Made by a program: the position numbers and the translations under genes. Shown here piece after piece: positions 55,850-64,000 of a stretch of 64,000 nt of DNA. Below the pieces are notes generated by a model. It ran no database searches. It worked only from the letters and a program-made list of their open reading frames with translations, and had not been told where the DNA came from. Source of the stretch: Candidatus Accumulibacter cognatus. Lineage in GTDB: Bacteria > Pseudomonadota > Gammaproteobacteria > Burkholderiales > Rhodocyclaceae. The stretch is from contig CP058708.1 of the NCBI GenBank assembly GCA_013414765.1, forward strand, positions 2,785,553-2,849,552, given 5' to 3'. Every line of letters begins with the position of its first letter. Position 1 is the first letter of the stretch.

Positions 55850-56961
55850 GCTTTCCCGGAGCCGGAGAGCGCGGTAGAAATGCCGGTGATACGCACACTG
55901 CCTCGTTTGTCGCTGTCAATGATGGTGTCCTTGCCTTCGTTGGCAGCAAAGACATAGGTGTCGGTGCCGAGGCCGCCGGTGAGTTGGTCGTTATCGGTGC
56001 CACCGAAGAGGACATCGTTGCCTCAGCCGCCGATGAGAACGTCGTGGCTGGCACCTGCGACCAGAACAACGCCATTGACTGTGGCTTCATACGTTCTGAG
56101 CGGCACATCCGGCTTGAGCGCATATATCTTGCTCTGCGCGAGCACGTCGTTTCCAACGGTTCCGTAAAAAACCGGCTTGCCGTCATGGACCGTGCGCGTG
56201 ACGCCGCTATTCCAAAATTCGTCGGTGATCGAGTCGATACCGCCGAACAATGCTGCCACGGCCTTCAGATGGCCAAGGGTCACATGCTCCGCGTGCAGAA
56301 GCTGGTCGCGCAGGTAGTTTGAGTAGGTGTAGGTGGAGGTCGGCAATCCATTGGGATTGAAGATGAGACTGACCGTTCGGCCAATTTTCGAAGGATCGAT
56401 TCTTGGCTGCAGGATGGCGTTACCCTTAGCGGCGATATCCCCCTTTCCGTCAAAGTCGAAGTTGTCGTGGAATGCGCGAATCTGGTAGTTGTCGATCCGC
56501 AGGTTGCCGTTGGCGTCTTTCGTGAAAGTGGCTTCGGGAGAGAGCCCGAAACCGCCGGTTCCCCAGACGTAGCAGCGCACACGGTAGTCGTCGGTGGTAT
56601 CGGCCAGGGTGTACTGCTGGATGACGAAGTCTTCGCTCTTATCAGGCTCCAACAACTCCCTTCGGTTGCTCAGTTCGTTCTTGATTTCGGCCATCGAGTA
56701 CGCTCGGTTGGTTTCCATCCAGTCACGATCCGCATCGGCTCTGAAAAAAGTCTGAACCAGGCGTGACAGGGCACCCAGCGCGAAGCGACCGGGGCCAGTG
56801 CTCATGAACGATGGCATGTTTACGTCGACGGCAGCCCCATTTCCAGGCCCAGGCGCGCGAATGCGGCTTGCGTCGGCCATGTCTGCCGGGGTGCTTGGCT
56901 GCCCGTAGAGGTAAAGATTGGTGATTTCGCGAATTCCGAGTTGTGTCCATTTGTAAACCAT
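55850..56961 (-). pseudogene. RTX protein gene with in-frame TGA, joined to a hlyD remnant
   Basis: ATG 56961 follows GGAGAAG and lies 2 bp after the upstream stop. The first 312 residues (MVYKWTQLGIREITNLYLYG...) end at TGA 56023-56025 inside an RTX nonapeptide: DVLIGG-stop-GNDVLFGG. The same frame continues for about 55 residues of RTX-type sequence (GGTDNDQLTGGLGTDTYVF) and then meets the HlyD remnant out of frame. The N-terminal domain is of unknown function and has no metalloprotease motif. A nonsense mutation plus truncation indicate decay. Confidence 0.8.
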
Positions 56962-56963
56962 GT

Positions 56964-57488
56964 TCAGTCTTCTCCATACACACGAGTTGTTGTAATACGC
57001 ACACCCTGCGGTGGCTGCCCGGATCTCACTCCAACATCCGAATCGACCAGAACTCCGCAGACGTTAAAATAAAAACCAACCGCTTCAGACCACGTCGCCG
57101 ATAATCCCCCCTTCTTATCGCTCCGCGTTCCCGGCGGAGCGATAAGAACCTCGATCGATTGCCAACCGAACAGCCGATTGACGAGCGAGTACGTTTCCTT
57201 TCTATTGGTTTTGCAACAGTTTGTGTCGCCCAGCTCAGGGATATAGTGGTTCCAGTAGGCGTAGTGGCTACTACTTGCGTTTCCTCCGAATGCATGCTTC
57301 GAATCGCGGGCAATATCGTCCCGGACGACGGGAATCACGGCCAGGATGAATTCCTTGTCGCTGATGAAGCGCTACTGTTCGCGACAATAGCCGGGCGGGT
57401 CTGCCACCCGGTCGGCAACCAGATAGCATGCGATGAAGATTGCGCCGACAGCCGAGACGGACATTAGGCATTTGCTCGTGCATTTCAT
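56964..57488 (-). pseudogene. Small secreted protein gene with in-frame TAG
   Basis: ATG 57488 overlaps the stop of the upstream protease gene (ATGA) and follows GGGAGG. A signal peptide (MSVSAVGAIFIACYLVA) is followed by GYCREQ, then TAG at 57372-57374. The same frame goes on for 135 codons (RFISDKEFILAVIPVV... to TTTRVYGED) and ends 2 bp before the next RTX gene. The uninterrupted product would be about 174 aa with several cysteines. Unknown family; reading through the TAG is unlikely. Confidence 0.7.
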
Positions 57489-60067
57489 CCTTGGACCCTC
57501 CCGGAATCTGCCTGTACGCGAATCGGATGGCTGGCAGCCAGGAAACATGCGCCTTGAGATCGAATTGGACCCCGTCGCGACTGGCGCCGGAACCACACGT
57601 CGGTCGCCACACCGCTGCTGCCGTCGGTGCGTCGGTAGCAGCCAATCTGCCGGTGTTCGTTGCCGAAGGCGTCGGTCTGCCATTTCCAGGTACTACGGTC
57701 GAGGATCTCGGTGTGGGTGGTCCGGAGGGCGGCGACGCTCGCGCCTTCGAGCATGAGCAGTTCGCCGTCGTCGGTATGGCCGTCGCGGTCTTGCCAGAGG
57801 CGGAGATTGGCCCAGTCGGTATCGGCAGCGTCGGTACTGCCGATGCGGTTCCGGTCGAGGTCGGCGAGCGCGATGAAGCCGTTGGCGGCAATACCGCCTG
57901 CATCCAGTGGTGTATGGTCGCCGAACAGTTCGTTGCCGTCGCCGCCCTGCAACTCGTCGAGGCCGGCATCGCTGCCCTGGCCGTCGAGGGGGTCGTTGCC
58001 GTCTTCGCCATCGCCGTCGCCGCTGCCGACATCGTCGTTGAGTTCGCCGGCGAGAATGTGGTCGTTGCCGGCGCTGCCGCTCAGGATGTCTTCGTAGGCG
58101 CCGGCCTCGCCGATGGGGTTGCCCTGGGCGTCGCCCTGGGCCTGGATGCCGGGGACCTCGGGCTGGACGTCGGTGGGGACGATGTCGCCGTTGACGGTGA
58201 GGATGGGGGTGGGCGGGTCGGGTTCTTCGGTGGCGTCGAAGTGGAGGGTGAGGGTGTTGCTGGCGGTATCGCCGGTGAGCGGCTGGTAGGTGGCGGTGAG
58301 TTGCAGGGCGGCGTCGGTATCGACGTCGCCGGTGTTTACGAAGGCGAAGGCGAGTTCGGTCTGGCCTTCAACGAGTTGCAGCGTCACGTCACCGTCGGCA
58401 AAGCTGATCTGGTTGGCGCCATCGATGCAGGCGAAGCGGGAGAGATCGCTGCCGGCGAGACTGAGCTTGACGATGTCGCCTGTCTTGGCCGGGGCGTTGA
58501 GGAAGCATTGGATGGTTTTGCCGAGGTTTTCGGTGAGGTCGACATGGGTTGTTTGCGGTTCACCGGGGCCGCCGATGATGAAGGGGTTGCTGTCCGTGGC
58601 CTGGCCGAGGGCGAGCTGGGTACCGCCCTTGAGATCGATGCCGAATGTTCCGTTGCGGAAATTCTCGATCGCGGCGATCTGTTCGTAGCGCGTTCCGGTC
58701 TTCCGGAAGATGGCCAGCGTATCGGGCGCGCCCGTCCGGTAGCCGTAGAAGAGGTCGCTTCGCTGTTCATCCTGCCAAAGGGCGGCACAGTCGGCGGCGC
58801 CGCTCGTGCCTTTATCCCTTCGCTTGGCTTTCTGAGTCGGGGAGCCGTGCAGGAGGGGGCCGTCGGCGGAGTCGAGACGGAGGATGCCGCCATCGTCGCG
58901 GAGGATGTCAGCGCCGGCGACGCGACCCAGGCTTCTGTCCAGTCCAGAGCCAATGATGTAGGTGTCTTCTCCGGGGCCGCCGACCAGCGTGTCCGTACCG
59001 GCGCGGCCGTCGAGGACGTTGGCGAGAGTGTTGCCGTACAGAAGGTCGTGGCCGGAACCGCTGATGGCGTTTTCGATCCAGGTGTTGAAGGCGATGACGA
59101 TGTTGCGTAAGTGGGGGGCTATCGCGCCTATCGAGCTTGCCGTGCCGGGTTCGAGATGGATGTTGACGCTTTTTTGGCAATTCGATGCGTCGATGACATC
59201 ACCGTCGTTACTGTTGCCGGCGTCAAAAATTGTCTGGAACTCGATTTTTGATGCGAGAGTGGCTTCGTTGAAGGGGAATGGCGTTCCTCCAGCCTTGGTC
59301 GCTTGATTGCTGCCGAGCAGTGTTTGCAGCGCTGCAATGTCGTAGCGGGCAGGCGTCAACGTACTCGTCGCCGCTAGCGTCGATTGCAGCACCGATCCGT
59401 ACCCATTCCGGACGTCGGTATAGGGCTGGCTCGACCGGTAGGACATGATGGTGTCGATTGTGTTGTCTTCCTGGCCAGCGTAAATGCCTAATTTGTAATC
59501 GCCCGGATGCGCCAGCCCCAGTGCGTGACCGATCTCGTGCAGAAGCGTGGCAAAACCGACGTCGCCCGGCGTCCATTCCACGCCGTCCATGTTCGTATCG
59601 GACGATTTGGACATGACGACCACGTTGTAGTCCGCCGCCACGTTTCCCGTGAATGGATGACGAGCGTTGTAGCCCGCCGAGTCCGTCACGCCATCGTCCG
59701 ATTTCTTATCACTCAGGTCGCCCACGCCGAAACGGATTTGCGCGTTGGCGTCGTCGGGGACAAACGTGACCCCAAGGACTTTCTCCCAAGCTGCAAATGC
59801 CTTCGCAACCTGAGCCATCTGCGCTTCACTGCAGGCGGCAAAGTCCTTGCCGTATTTTTTTTGCCAGGTGTGAAGCGCTGTTTGATAGACAGGATCACCT
59901 TCACCCAGCGGATAATTCTCCGGCCTCGGGGCGCTCAAACGGCTTTCCAGAAAACCCGTCGAAAGAAGCCCATATTTGATCGTTTGACCCGCGGAAAATC
60001 CGGTGGGTCCGAATTCTTCAAGACTCTGTTGTAACCAATGATCAATAAACGTCTGATTCGCATCCAT
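57485..60067 (-). CDS. RTX serralysin-like M10 metalloprotease
   Basis: An 860-aa protein with no signal peptide, as expected for type I secretion. The zinc motif HEIGHALGLAHP (about residues 178-189) and Met-turn DTIMSYRS mark a serralysin-type protease. Then come RTX repeats (SGSGHDLLYGN, GRAGTDTLVGGPGEDTY), a domain shared with the paralog (about 400-500), a Calx-beta-like segment (ADGDVTLQLVEGQTELAFAFVNTGDVDTDA) and a shared 243-bp block. The C-terminus (ATDVWFRRQSRRG...) becomes basic and unlike the family, so a late frameshift is possible, although the stop sits neatly in an ATGA overlap. Confidence 0.85.
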   Translation of the reverse strand: MDANQTFIDHWLQQSLEEFGPTGFSAGQTIKYGLLSTGFLESRLSAPRPENYPLGEGDPVYQTALHTWQKKYGKDFAACSEAQMAQVAKAFAAWEKVLGVTFVPDDANAQIRFGVGDLSDKKSDDGVTDSAGYNARHPFTGNVAADYNVVVMSKSSDTNMDGVEWTPGDVGFATLLHEIGHALGLAHPGDYKLGIYAGQEDNTIDTIMSYRSSQPYTDVRNGYGSVLQSTLAATSTLTPARYDIAALQTLLGSNQATKAGGTPFPFNEATLASKIEFQTIFDAGNSNDGDVIDASNCQKSVNIHLEPGTASSIGAIAPHLRNIVIAFNTWIENAISGSGHDLLYGNTLANVLDGRAGTDTLVGGPGEDTYIIGSGLDRSLGRVAGADILRDDGGILRLDSADGPLLHGSPTQKAKRRDKGTSGAADCAALWQDEQRSDLFYGYRTGAPDTLAIFRKTGTRYEQIAAIENFRNGTFGIDLKGGTQLALGQATDSNPFIIGGPGEPQTTHVDLTENLGKTIQCFLNAPAKTGDIVKLSLAGSDLSRFACIDGANQISFADGDVTLQLVEGQTELAFAFVNTGDVDTDAALQLTATYQPLTGDTASNTLTLHFDATEEPDPPTPILTVNGDIVPTDVQPEVPGIQAQGDAQGNPIGEAGAYEDILSGSAGNDHILAGELNDDVGSGDGDGEDGNDPLDGQGSDAGLDELQGGDGNELFGDHTPLDAGGIAANGFIALADLDRNRIGSTDAADTDWANLRLWQDRDGHTDDGELLMLEGASVAALRTTHTEILDRSTWKWQTDAFGNEHRQIGCYRRTDGSSGVATDVWFRRQSRRGPIRSQGACFLAASHPIRVQADSGRVQG
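58011..58253. repeat. 243-bp near-identical direct repeat, copy A
   Basis: Matches 61330-61572 without indels (constant offset 3319) and with only scattered mismatches. It encodes FDATEEPDPPTPILTVNGD through SGSAGNDH in both RTX proteases. It points to recent duplication or gene conversion. Confidence 0.9.
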
Positions 60068-60114
60068 GATGTCGCTCCGAGTATTTACGTTTGTTTTTCC
60101 CTGAATTCAACAAT

Positions 60115-60741
60115 TCAATGTTGCGGACAGCCCCAAGACATCTTTCCCCACACCGAGGCCTTCTGTTCATCTTTTGGCAGACATAAACCCAGCCTCGCTA
60201 GGCTCGCCATTTCTCTCGCAGTACAACTCTTTCCATTCCAGATACCACGTTCATTCTCAATAGCTTTTTCGTAATACCGAACCGCATTCCTGCACGTAGC
60301 CGATTCCGGGTCGTAGCCGTCGAGGCGTGCCGCCGTCACCCAGTACCAGGCGAACTGGGCCTGAAACGCGGCCAGGTCTGTCGGATATACAGGCCCCTTG
60401 CCGTCCAGTTCGAGGATCTCTTCGAGAAATTTGCGGCCTGCCTTGGGGTGCTCTGCCAGGGCGTAGCAATATTTGCCGTGCTTCAAGGTCTTGCAGCCTT
60501 GATTCCGACTGAAAAACGACAGGTATTCGTGGAGATAGGCGATCGCAAAATACTGCTTGATCTCCCAGTCTCCGGCAGTGGCCTTGGCTTCGAGCGCGTC
60601 GGTTTCCGCCTTGGTCAGCCCGCTTTCCGGGTCGGGAAGACGAGCCATCAGGTAGGTGTCCGCGTGGGTGGAACCGATTGAAACCAGGCTCAGTACGGCG
60701 AAAATGAGATGGGTGCGGATGCGTTTGATTACGTTTCTCAT
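60115..60741 (-). CDS. Small secreted helical-repeat protein coupled to a metalloprotease
   Basis: A 208-aa protein whose ATG overlaps the stop of the upstream RTX protease (ATGA). The N-terminus is a signal peptide (RIRTHLIFAVLSLVSIGSTHA before DTYLM). The rest is helical with Cys residues (NQGCKTLKHGKYCYALAEHPKAGRKFLEE, ESATCRNAVRYYEKAIENERG) and looks like Sel1/TPR-type repeats. I do not recognise the exact family. Its position suggests it acts with the protease, for example as a periplasmic inhibitor or chaperone; that is inference. Confidence 0.8.
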   Translation of the reverse strand: MRNVIKRIRTHLIFAVLSLVSIGSTHADTYLMARLPDPESGLTKAETDALEAKATAGDWEIKQYFAIAYLHEYLSFFSRNQGCKTLKHGKYCYALAEHPKAGRKFLEEILELDGKGPVYPTDLAAFQAQFAWYWVTAARLDGYDPESATCRNAVRYYEKAIENERGIWNGKSCTAREMASLARLGLCLPKDEQKASVWGKMSWGCPQH

Positions 60742-63329
60742 GCGCTGATTCTCCATTGATCATCGTTCCCGGCGAATATGAGATGGATTGAGTCCAGTTC
60801 GACTTCACGCGGGTACCGGGCGAGCGCCTGCACGCCGGGCTGCGGCTCGAAGTCGATGGAGGTGAGGTCGCCGGTGATGGTCCAGGTGGTTTGCGGGGCG
60901 TCGTCGAGGGACTCTTCGGTGGCGTCGAAGTTGACGGTAAGGGTTGCGGCCTGCGTACCACCCTCTGCGGGGATATCGGTGGCGGTGAGTTTGCGGGCGG
61001 CGTCGGTATCGACGTCGCCGGTATTGAGGAAGGCGAAGGCAAGCCCAGTCTGGCCGGCCTGCAGGTCGAGGGTAATCGGGCCGTTGGCGAAGGAGAGGGT
61101 GTCGGTGCCGCCTTCTCCGGCAATCTGGTCGTTGCCGTTGCCGCCGTCGAGGAAGTCGTTGCCGTGCAGGCTGCCGTCGATGTAGCTGGTGTCGCCGTAG
61201 AGCCGGTCGTTGCCGGCTTCGCCGAAGACGATGTCGCTGCCGTTGCCGCCTTCGATGAGGTCGTTGCCGTTTTCGCCGTGCAGGTAGTCCTGACCGTTGC
61301 CGCCTTCGATCCAGTCGTCGCCGTCGCCGTCGCCGTCGCCGCTGCCGACGTCGTCGTTGAGTTCGCCGGCGAGGAGGTGGTCGTTGCCGGCGCTGCCGCT
61401 GAGCATGTCTTCGTAGGCGCCGGCCTCGCCGATAGGGTTGCCCTGGGCGTCGCCCAGGGCCTGGATGCCGGGGACCTCGGGCTGGACGTCGGTGGGGACG
61501 ATGTCGCCGTTGACGGTGAGGATGGGGGTGGGCGGGTCGGGTTCTTCGGTGGCGTCGAAGTGGAGGGTGAGGTCGTAGGTGGCCTGCGCACCGCCCTCCG
61601 CGGGGAGGTAAGTAGCGGTGAGGGTGAGCGTGGCGTCCGTGTCCACGTCGCCGGTATTGAGCAAGGCGAAGGCAATCTCGGTCTGGCCGGCCTGCAGGTC
61701 GAGGATGATGGGGCCGTCGGCGAAGGAGAGGGTGTCGTCGCCGTTGACGAGTGCGAACTGGCTGTTGTTGCTCCCCGTGAGGGTGAATGAGAGCTGGTCG
61801 CCCAAGTGAGCCGCCATGTCGAGGCAGGCCTTGAGCTGCCTGGCAAAAAGCTCCCCTGCACTGAGCGGCGGGCGGGCGGTGTTGCCGGTGCCCCCTTCGA
61901 GGAAGGGATTGCTCTCGCCCAGGGTACAGACGGCGATCTGGACTTCGTTTTTGAGGTGGATGCCAAGATCGCCGCCGGGCTCGTAGTCGTTGATCACGGC
62001 GATCTGTTTGTATTTGCCCCCGACGAGCCGGAAGATTTCGAGATTGTTGACGCCCGCTTGTTGGGTGTCCTTGAGCAAGCGGTAGGCGATGTCGCCTTGC
62101 TCCTTGTCTTTCCAGGTGGCACCACCGATCGGTTTCAAACCGCTGATGAATACTGGCGCGTCGTCCGGGGAGCCGTGGAGCGCTTCCTGGCGGCTATCGA
62201 TGAGCAGCTGGCCATCATGGTCAATGATGGAGTCCTTGCCTTTGCCGATGACATAGGTGTCTACCCCTGCGCCACCTTTTAGGGTGTTGTTGCCGGCACC
62301 GCCTTCGAGTTTGTTGGCGACATCGTTGCCGATGATTAGGTCGTTGCCTTGTCCACCGATGGCGTTTTCAATGATGGTCCCTTCAAAAATCGCGAGATTT
62401 CTTGTCCCCCCTGAGGTGCCAATTGAACTCAGATAGGCTTTTCCCGCATTAAAATCAGTGGGGCGTAAATCGATTTCGCAATCTGTGCTCCATGTTTTTG
62501 CAGAAATCGTGTCGTTATTACCACCCGTGTCAATAACGAGCTTACCTTGCGGGCCATAAGGCATAGTATCGATGGTGTAGATGTCATTATCGCCGCTATT
62601 GATCTGAGTTTTGAGGAGATTTAGTGCTTGCAGGCCCAGCGCATCAAAAAGCATGGGCATGACAGGTTTGACGTGGAGATCGTTGTACCCCATAACAGTC
62701 CAGGGAGGGGGGTCGTACTCTTTAGGCAGGCTTCCGTCATCAGATGTCACGGGATGAGACAAGCCAAGTGCATGCCCAAATTCATGCAGCCAGGTAGATA
62801 TATTCCGGGGATCGGCAACACCTATGCCAAGGTTAATGTCGCCCAGAAATACATCGCTGACCGGCGATTCTCCGATTCGAGAGCCCTCTTTGGGACCGGG
62901 CGTATAGTTTTTGTTGTTTATTACGCTAAATTCTGGCCCGAATCCGGGCGCGATACCAAGGCGAACATTGGCCAATGCTGGGTCGTTCGTTTGGCCGATC
63001 GTGATGTTGAGCAGGTTACCCCATGGCGTAATGACCTTATTCCAGAGGGCTTGACGATCGACCTCATCAGGAATGCCGAAAGCCCTCTGGTTATAGAGCG
63101 TTGCCTCTCTAAAATCTTTATCTAGAACTTGATCGGTCAGCGGGGTGCTGCTTGGCCAATATTTATCCCGAAAAGCTTGTAGCGAACTGACGTCATACAG
63201 CGGAATGCCCGGCTGGGCGTTGGCCAAGATGCATACCACCAAGGTCTGACGGTTGCGCAAAGGGCCAAGCTGAGTCATGTTGTCTTCGATTTCTTTGCGC
63301 GACGGAATTGAATATTGGTAAACGTTCAC
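60738..63329 (-). CDS. RTX serralysin-like M10 metalloprotease (paralog)
   Basis: An 863-aa protein with zinc motif HEFGHALGLSHP (about residues 187-198) and Met-turn TVMGYND, then RTX nonapeptides (GGQGNDLIIGN, GGAGNNTLKGGAGVDTY and later GGNGQDYLHGENGNDLIEGGNGSD). Two Calx-beta-like segments occur (FADGPIILDLQAGQTE and FANGPITLDLQAGQTG). No signal peptide, consistent with type I export by an apparatus not found here. The GTG start at 63329 lies in an inverted repeat next to an IS66 element; ATG 63278 (MTQLGPLRNRQ) is a real alternative. The secreted partner gene overlaps its stop. Confidence 0.87.
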   Translation of the reverse strand: MNVYQYSIPSRKEIEDNMTQLGPLRNRQTLVVCILANAQPGIPLYDVSSLQAFRDKYWPSSTPLTDQVLDKDFREATLYNQRAFGIPDEVDRQALWNKVITPWGNLLNITIGQTNDPALANVRLGIAPGFGPEFSVINNKNYTPGPKEGSRIGESPVSDVFLGDINLGIGVADPRNISTWLHEFGHALGLSHPVTSDDGSLPKEYDPPPWTVMGYNDLHVKPVMPMLFDALGLQALNLLKTQINSGDNDIYTIDTMPYGPQGKLVIDTGGNNDTISAKTWSTDCEIDLRPTDFNAGKAYLSSIGTSGGTRNLAIFEGTIIENAIGGQGNDLIIGNDVANKLEGGAGNNTLKGGAGVDTYVIGKGKDSIIDHDGQLLIDSRQEALHGSPDDAPVFISGLKPIGGATWKDKEQGDIAYRLLKDTQQAGVNNLEIFRLVGGKYKQIAVINDYEPGGDLGIHLKNEVQIAVCTLGESNPFLEGGTGNTARPPLSAGELFARQLKACLDMAAHLGDQLSFTLTGSNNSQFALVNGDDTLSFADGPIILDLQAGQTEIAFALLNTGDVDTDATLTLTATYLPAEGGAQATYDLTLHFDATEEPDPPTPILTVNGDIVPTDVQPEVPGIQALGDAQGNPIGEAGAYEDMLSGSAGNDHLLAGELNDDVGSGDGDGDGDDWIEGGNGQDYLHGENGNDLIEGGNGSDIVFGEAGNDRLYGDTSYIDGSLHGNDFLDGGNGNDQIAGEGGTDTLSFANGPITLDLQAGQTGLAFAFLNTGDVDTDAARKLTATDIPAEGGTQAATLTVNFDATEESLDDAPQTTWTITGDLTSIDFEPQPGVQALARYPREVELDSIHLIFAGNDDQWRISA
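61330..61572. repeat. 243-bp near-identical direct repeat, copy B
   Basis: Partner of 58011-58253, in the paralogous protease gene. See copy A. Recombination between the two would delete 3.3 kb, including one small secreted gene. Confidence 0.9.
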
Positions 63330-63349
63330 CCCCCTGCTCAGTGAACGTT
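63321..63349. promoter_or_regulatory. 9-bp inverted repeat at the 5' end of the RTX array
   Basis: AACGTTCAC (63321-63329) and GTGAACGTT (63341-63349) are perfect inverted copies 11 bp apart. It may be an operator, or the right half may be the end of the adjacent IS66-type element. The putative GTG start of the protease lies in the left half. Confidence 0.5.
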
Positions 63350-63422
63350 AATTTTCCTGAAATTTACGCCGCAGCGAAAATTTCTATGTCATGATGTCGG
63401 CACCCAACGACGACCCGCCCCG

Positions 63423-64000
63423 ATGTACCTGCGTAAGCACGACCTTCTCCAGATGGACGACGACTGGCTGAAAAGGCTGCCGGCGGAGCTATTGCTGGAA
63501 GTGTCGAAGCGTCTGCTGCACGACGTCAAGGAGTTGCAGGATCGGCTGCACCGGAACCCGGAGAACAGCTCGCGTCCGCCGACCAGTCAGGCGCCCTGGG
63601 CGAAACCCGAAGGCCCTGAGGAGAGCACTGTTCCGGTCATCGAGACTTTGCCCGGCGAGACCGAGACAGAAATCACCGAGGTCGAGGAAGACACGGCCAA
63701 AGCCGCCGTGAAGCCTTCGACAGCGGCAAAAGCTTCCCGCAAGAAAGCGGGCAAGCAGCCCGGCAGCCCGGGCTACGGCCGGACGCAAAAGCTCGCGGTC
63801 ACTGGCACCTGCGATCACCGCCCTGAGAACTGTACCGCTTGTGCGCAGGCGCTTTCAGCGGACGCTCCTTCGAAGCGTTACACCGCCTGGGACGAGATCG
63901 ACATTGCACCACCGGTCGAGGGCCAGATTGGGCTGATGTTCCTTATCATCCGCCACTATCTGCTCGAAACGAACTGCGACCACTGCGACCATGTCAGCCG
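63423..64000 (+). CDS. IS66 family transposase (3' end outside window)
   Basis: The first 192 codons of a transposase open at the right edge. After a coiled-coil start (LPAELLLEVSKRLLHDVKELQDRL) comes the IS66-typical NSSRPPTSQAPW segment, a Lys/Ala-rich linker, and zinc-binding cysteines (CDHRPENCTACAQAL and CDHCDH). The catalytic domain is beyond the window. No tnpA or tnpB homologue precedes it, as in the single-ORF subgroup. It starts 94 bp from the protease start on the opposite strand. Confidence 0.9.
   Translation, partial: MYLRKHDLLQMDDDWLKRLPAELLLEVSKRLLHDVKELQDRLHRNPENSSRPPTSQAPWAKPEGPEESTVPVIETLPGETETEITEVEEDTAKAAVKPSTAAKASRKKAGKQPGSPGYGRTQKLAVTGTCDHRPENCTACAQALSADAPSKRYTAWDEIDIAPPVEGQIGLMFLIIRHYLLETNCDHCDHVS

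Noticed and set aside
56023-56025. Selenocysteine or stop-codon recoding at the RTX TGA
   Set aside because: The position within a GGxGxD repeat is normally Ala, Ser or similar, no redox role is expected, and the gene is also truncated downstream. A nonsense mutation is simpler.
55491-56186. 231-codon minus ORF as one protein
   Set aside because: Only its last 115 residues are HlyD-like; the first part is an out-of-frame reading of the RTX pseudogene.
57440-61790. Long Gly/Val/Ala-rich ORFs on the opposite strand or in another frame of the RTX genes (for example 57440-59110, 60257-61966, 60891-61790)
   Set aside because: Their composition mirrors the repeat-rich GGxGxD coding frames; the M10 zinc motifs and RTX repeats are in the minus frames annotated.

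Overview
The window looks like chromosome of a betaproteobacterium, most likely a Rhodocyclales organism of the 'Candidatus Accumulibacter' type. That placement is inference. It rests on the infC-rpmI-rplT-pheS-pheT-ihfA-merR-tRNA-Pro block, the argS-SPOR-dsbA order, the ubiquinone genes ubiA, ubiB and ubiD, a CYTH-CHAD protein of the kind tied to polyphosphate, several c-di-GMP enzymes, and the GC-rich coding. Most of the window is ordinary housekeeping sequence. The accessory parts are an IS-interrupted signalling cluster and a decaying RTX protease locus at the right end.

Layout. 1-4011: the N-terminal two thirds of secA (minus strand, cut by the window edge), a mostly non-coding gap with a hairpin and a small membrane-protein ORF, then ubiB. 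4097-7900: a lipid-linked sugar locus (YdjC-family deacetylase, GtrA flippase on the opposite strand, ArnT-like GT39, GT2) that resembles the lipid A hexosamine pathways of Francisella and Bordetella. 8269-16444, plus strand: argS, SPOR protein, dsbA, SDR, Crp/Fnr regulator, CYTH-CHAD and dacB. 16464-23220, minus strand: a BvgS-like GGDEF-EAL protein, a small membrane protein, ubiD, a cytochrome c' and ubiA.

23487-32156, plus strand: a signalling cluster of two histidine kinases, a response regulator, a REC-PAS-GGDEF gene split by an IS1182-type element with a CTAG target duplication, and a PAS-PAS-GGDEF-EAL gene. 32376-36845: argD-argF-argG, DUF2788, ppnP and yajQ. 37071-42132: SNF2 helicase, a possible 36-aa ORF, nicotinate phosphoribosyltransferase and a PyrR-like phosphoribosyltransferase. 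42396-49850: thrS, infC (AUC start), rpmI, rplT, an attenuator-like hairpin, pheS, pheT, ihfA, a MerR regulator and tRNA-Pro(GGG). 50250-54441: a basic amino acid ABC transporter followed by arginase, which together suggest arginine uptake and breakdown to ornithine.

54557-63329: a secreted hypothetical protein, then fragments of an adhesin, an alpha/beta hydrolase and HlyD, then a minus-strand array of RTX proteins. Two are serralysin-like M10 metalloproteases, and each overlaps by ATGA a small Sec-exported protein gene. They share a 243-bp near-identical segment. The downstream members carry in-frame stops. 63423-64000 is the start of an IS66-family transposase.
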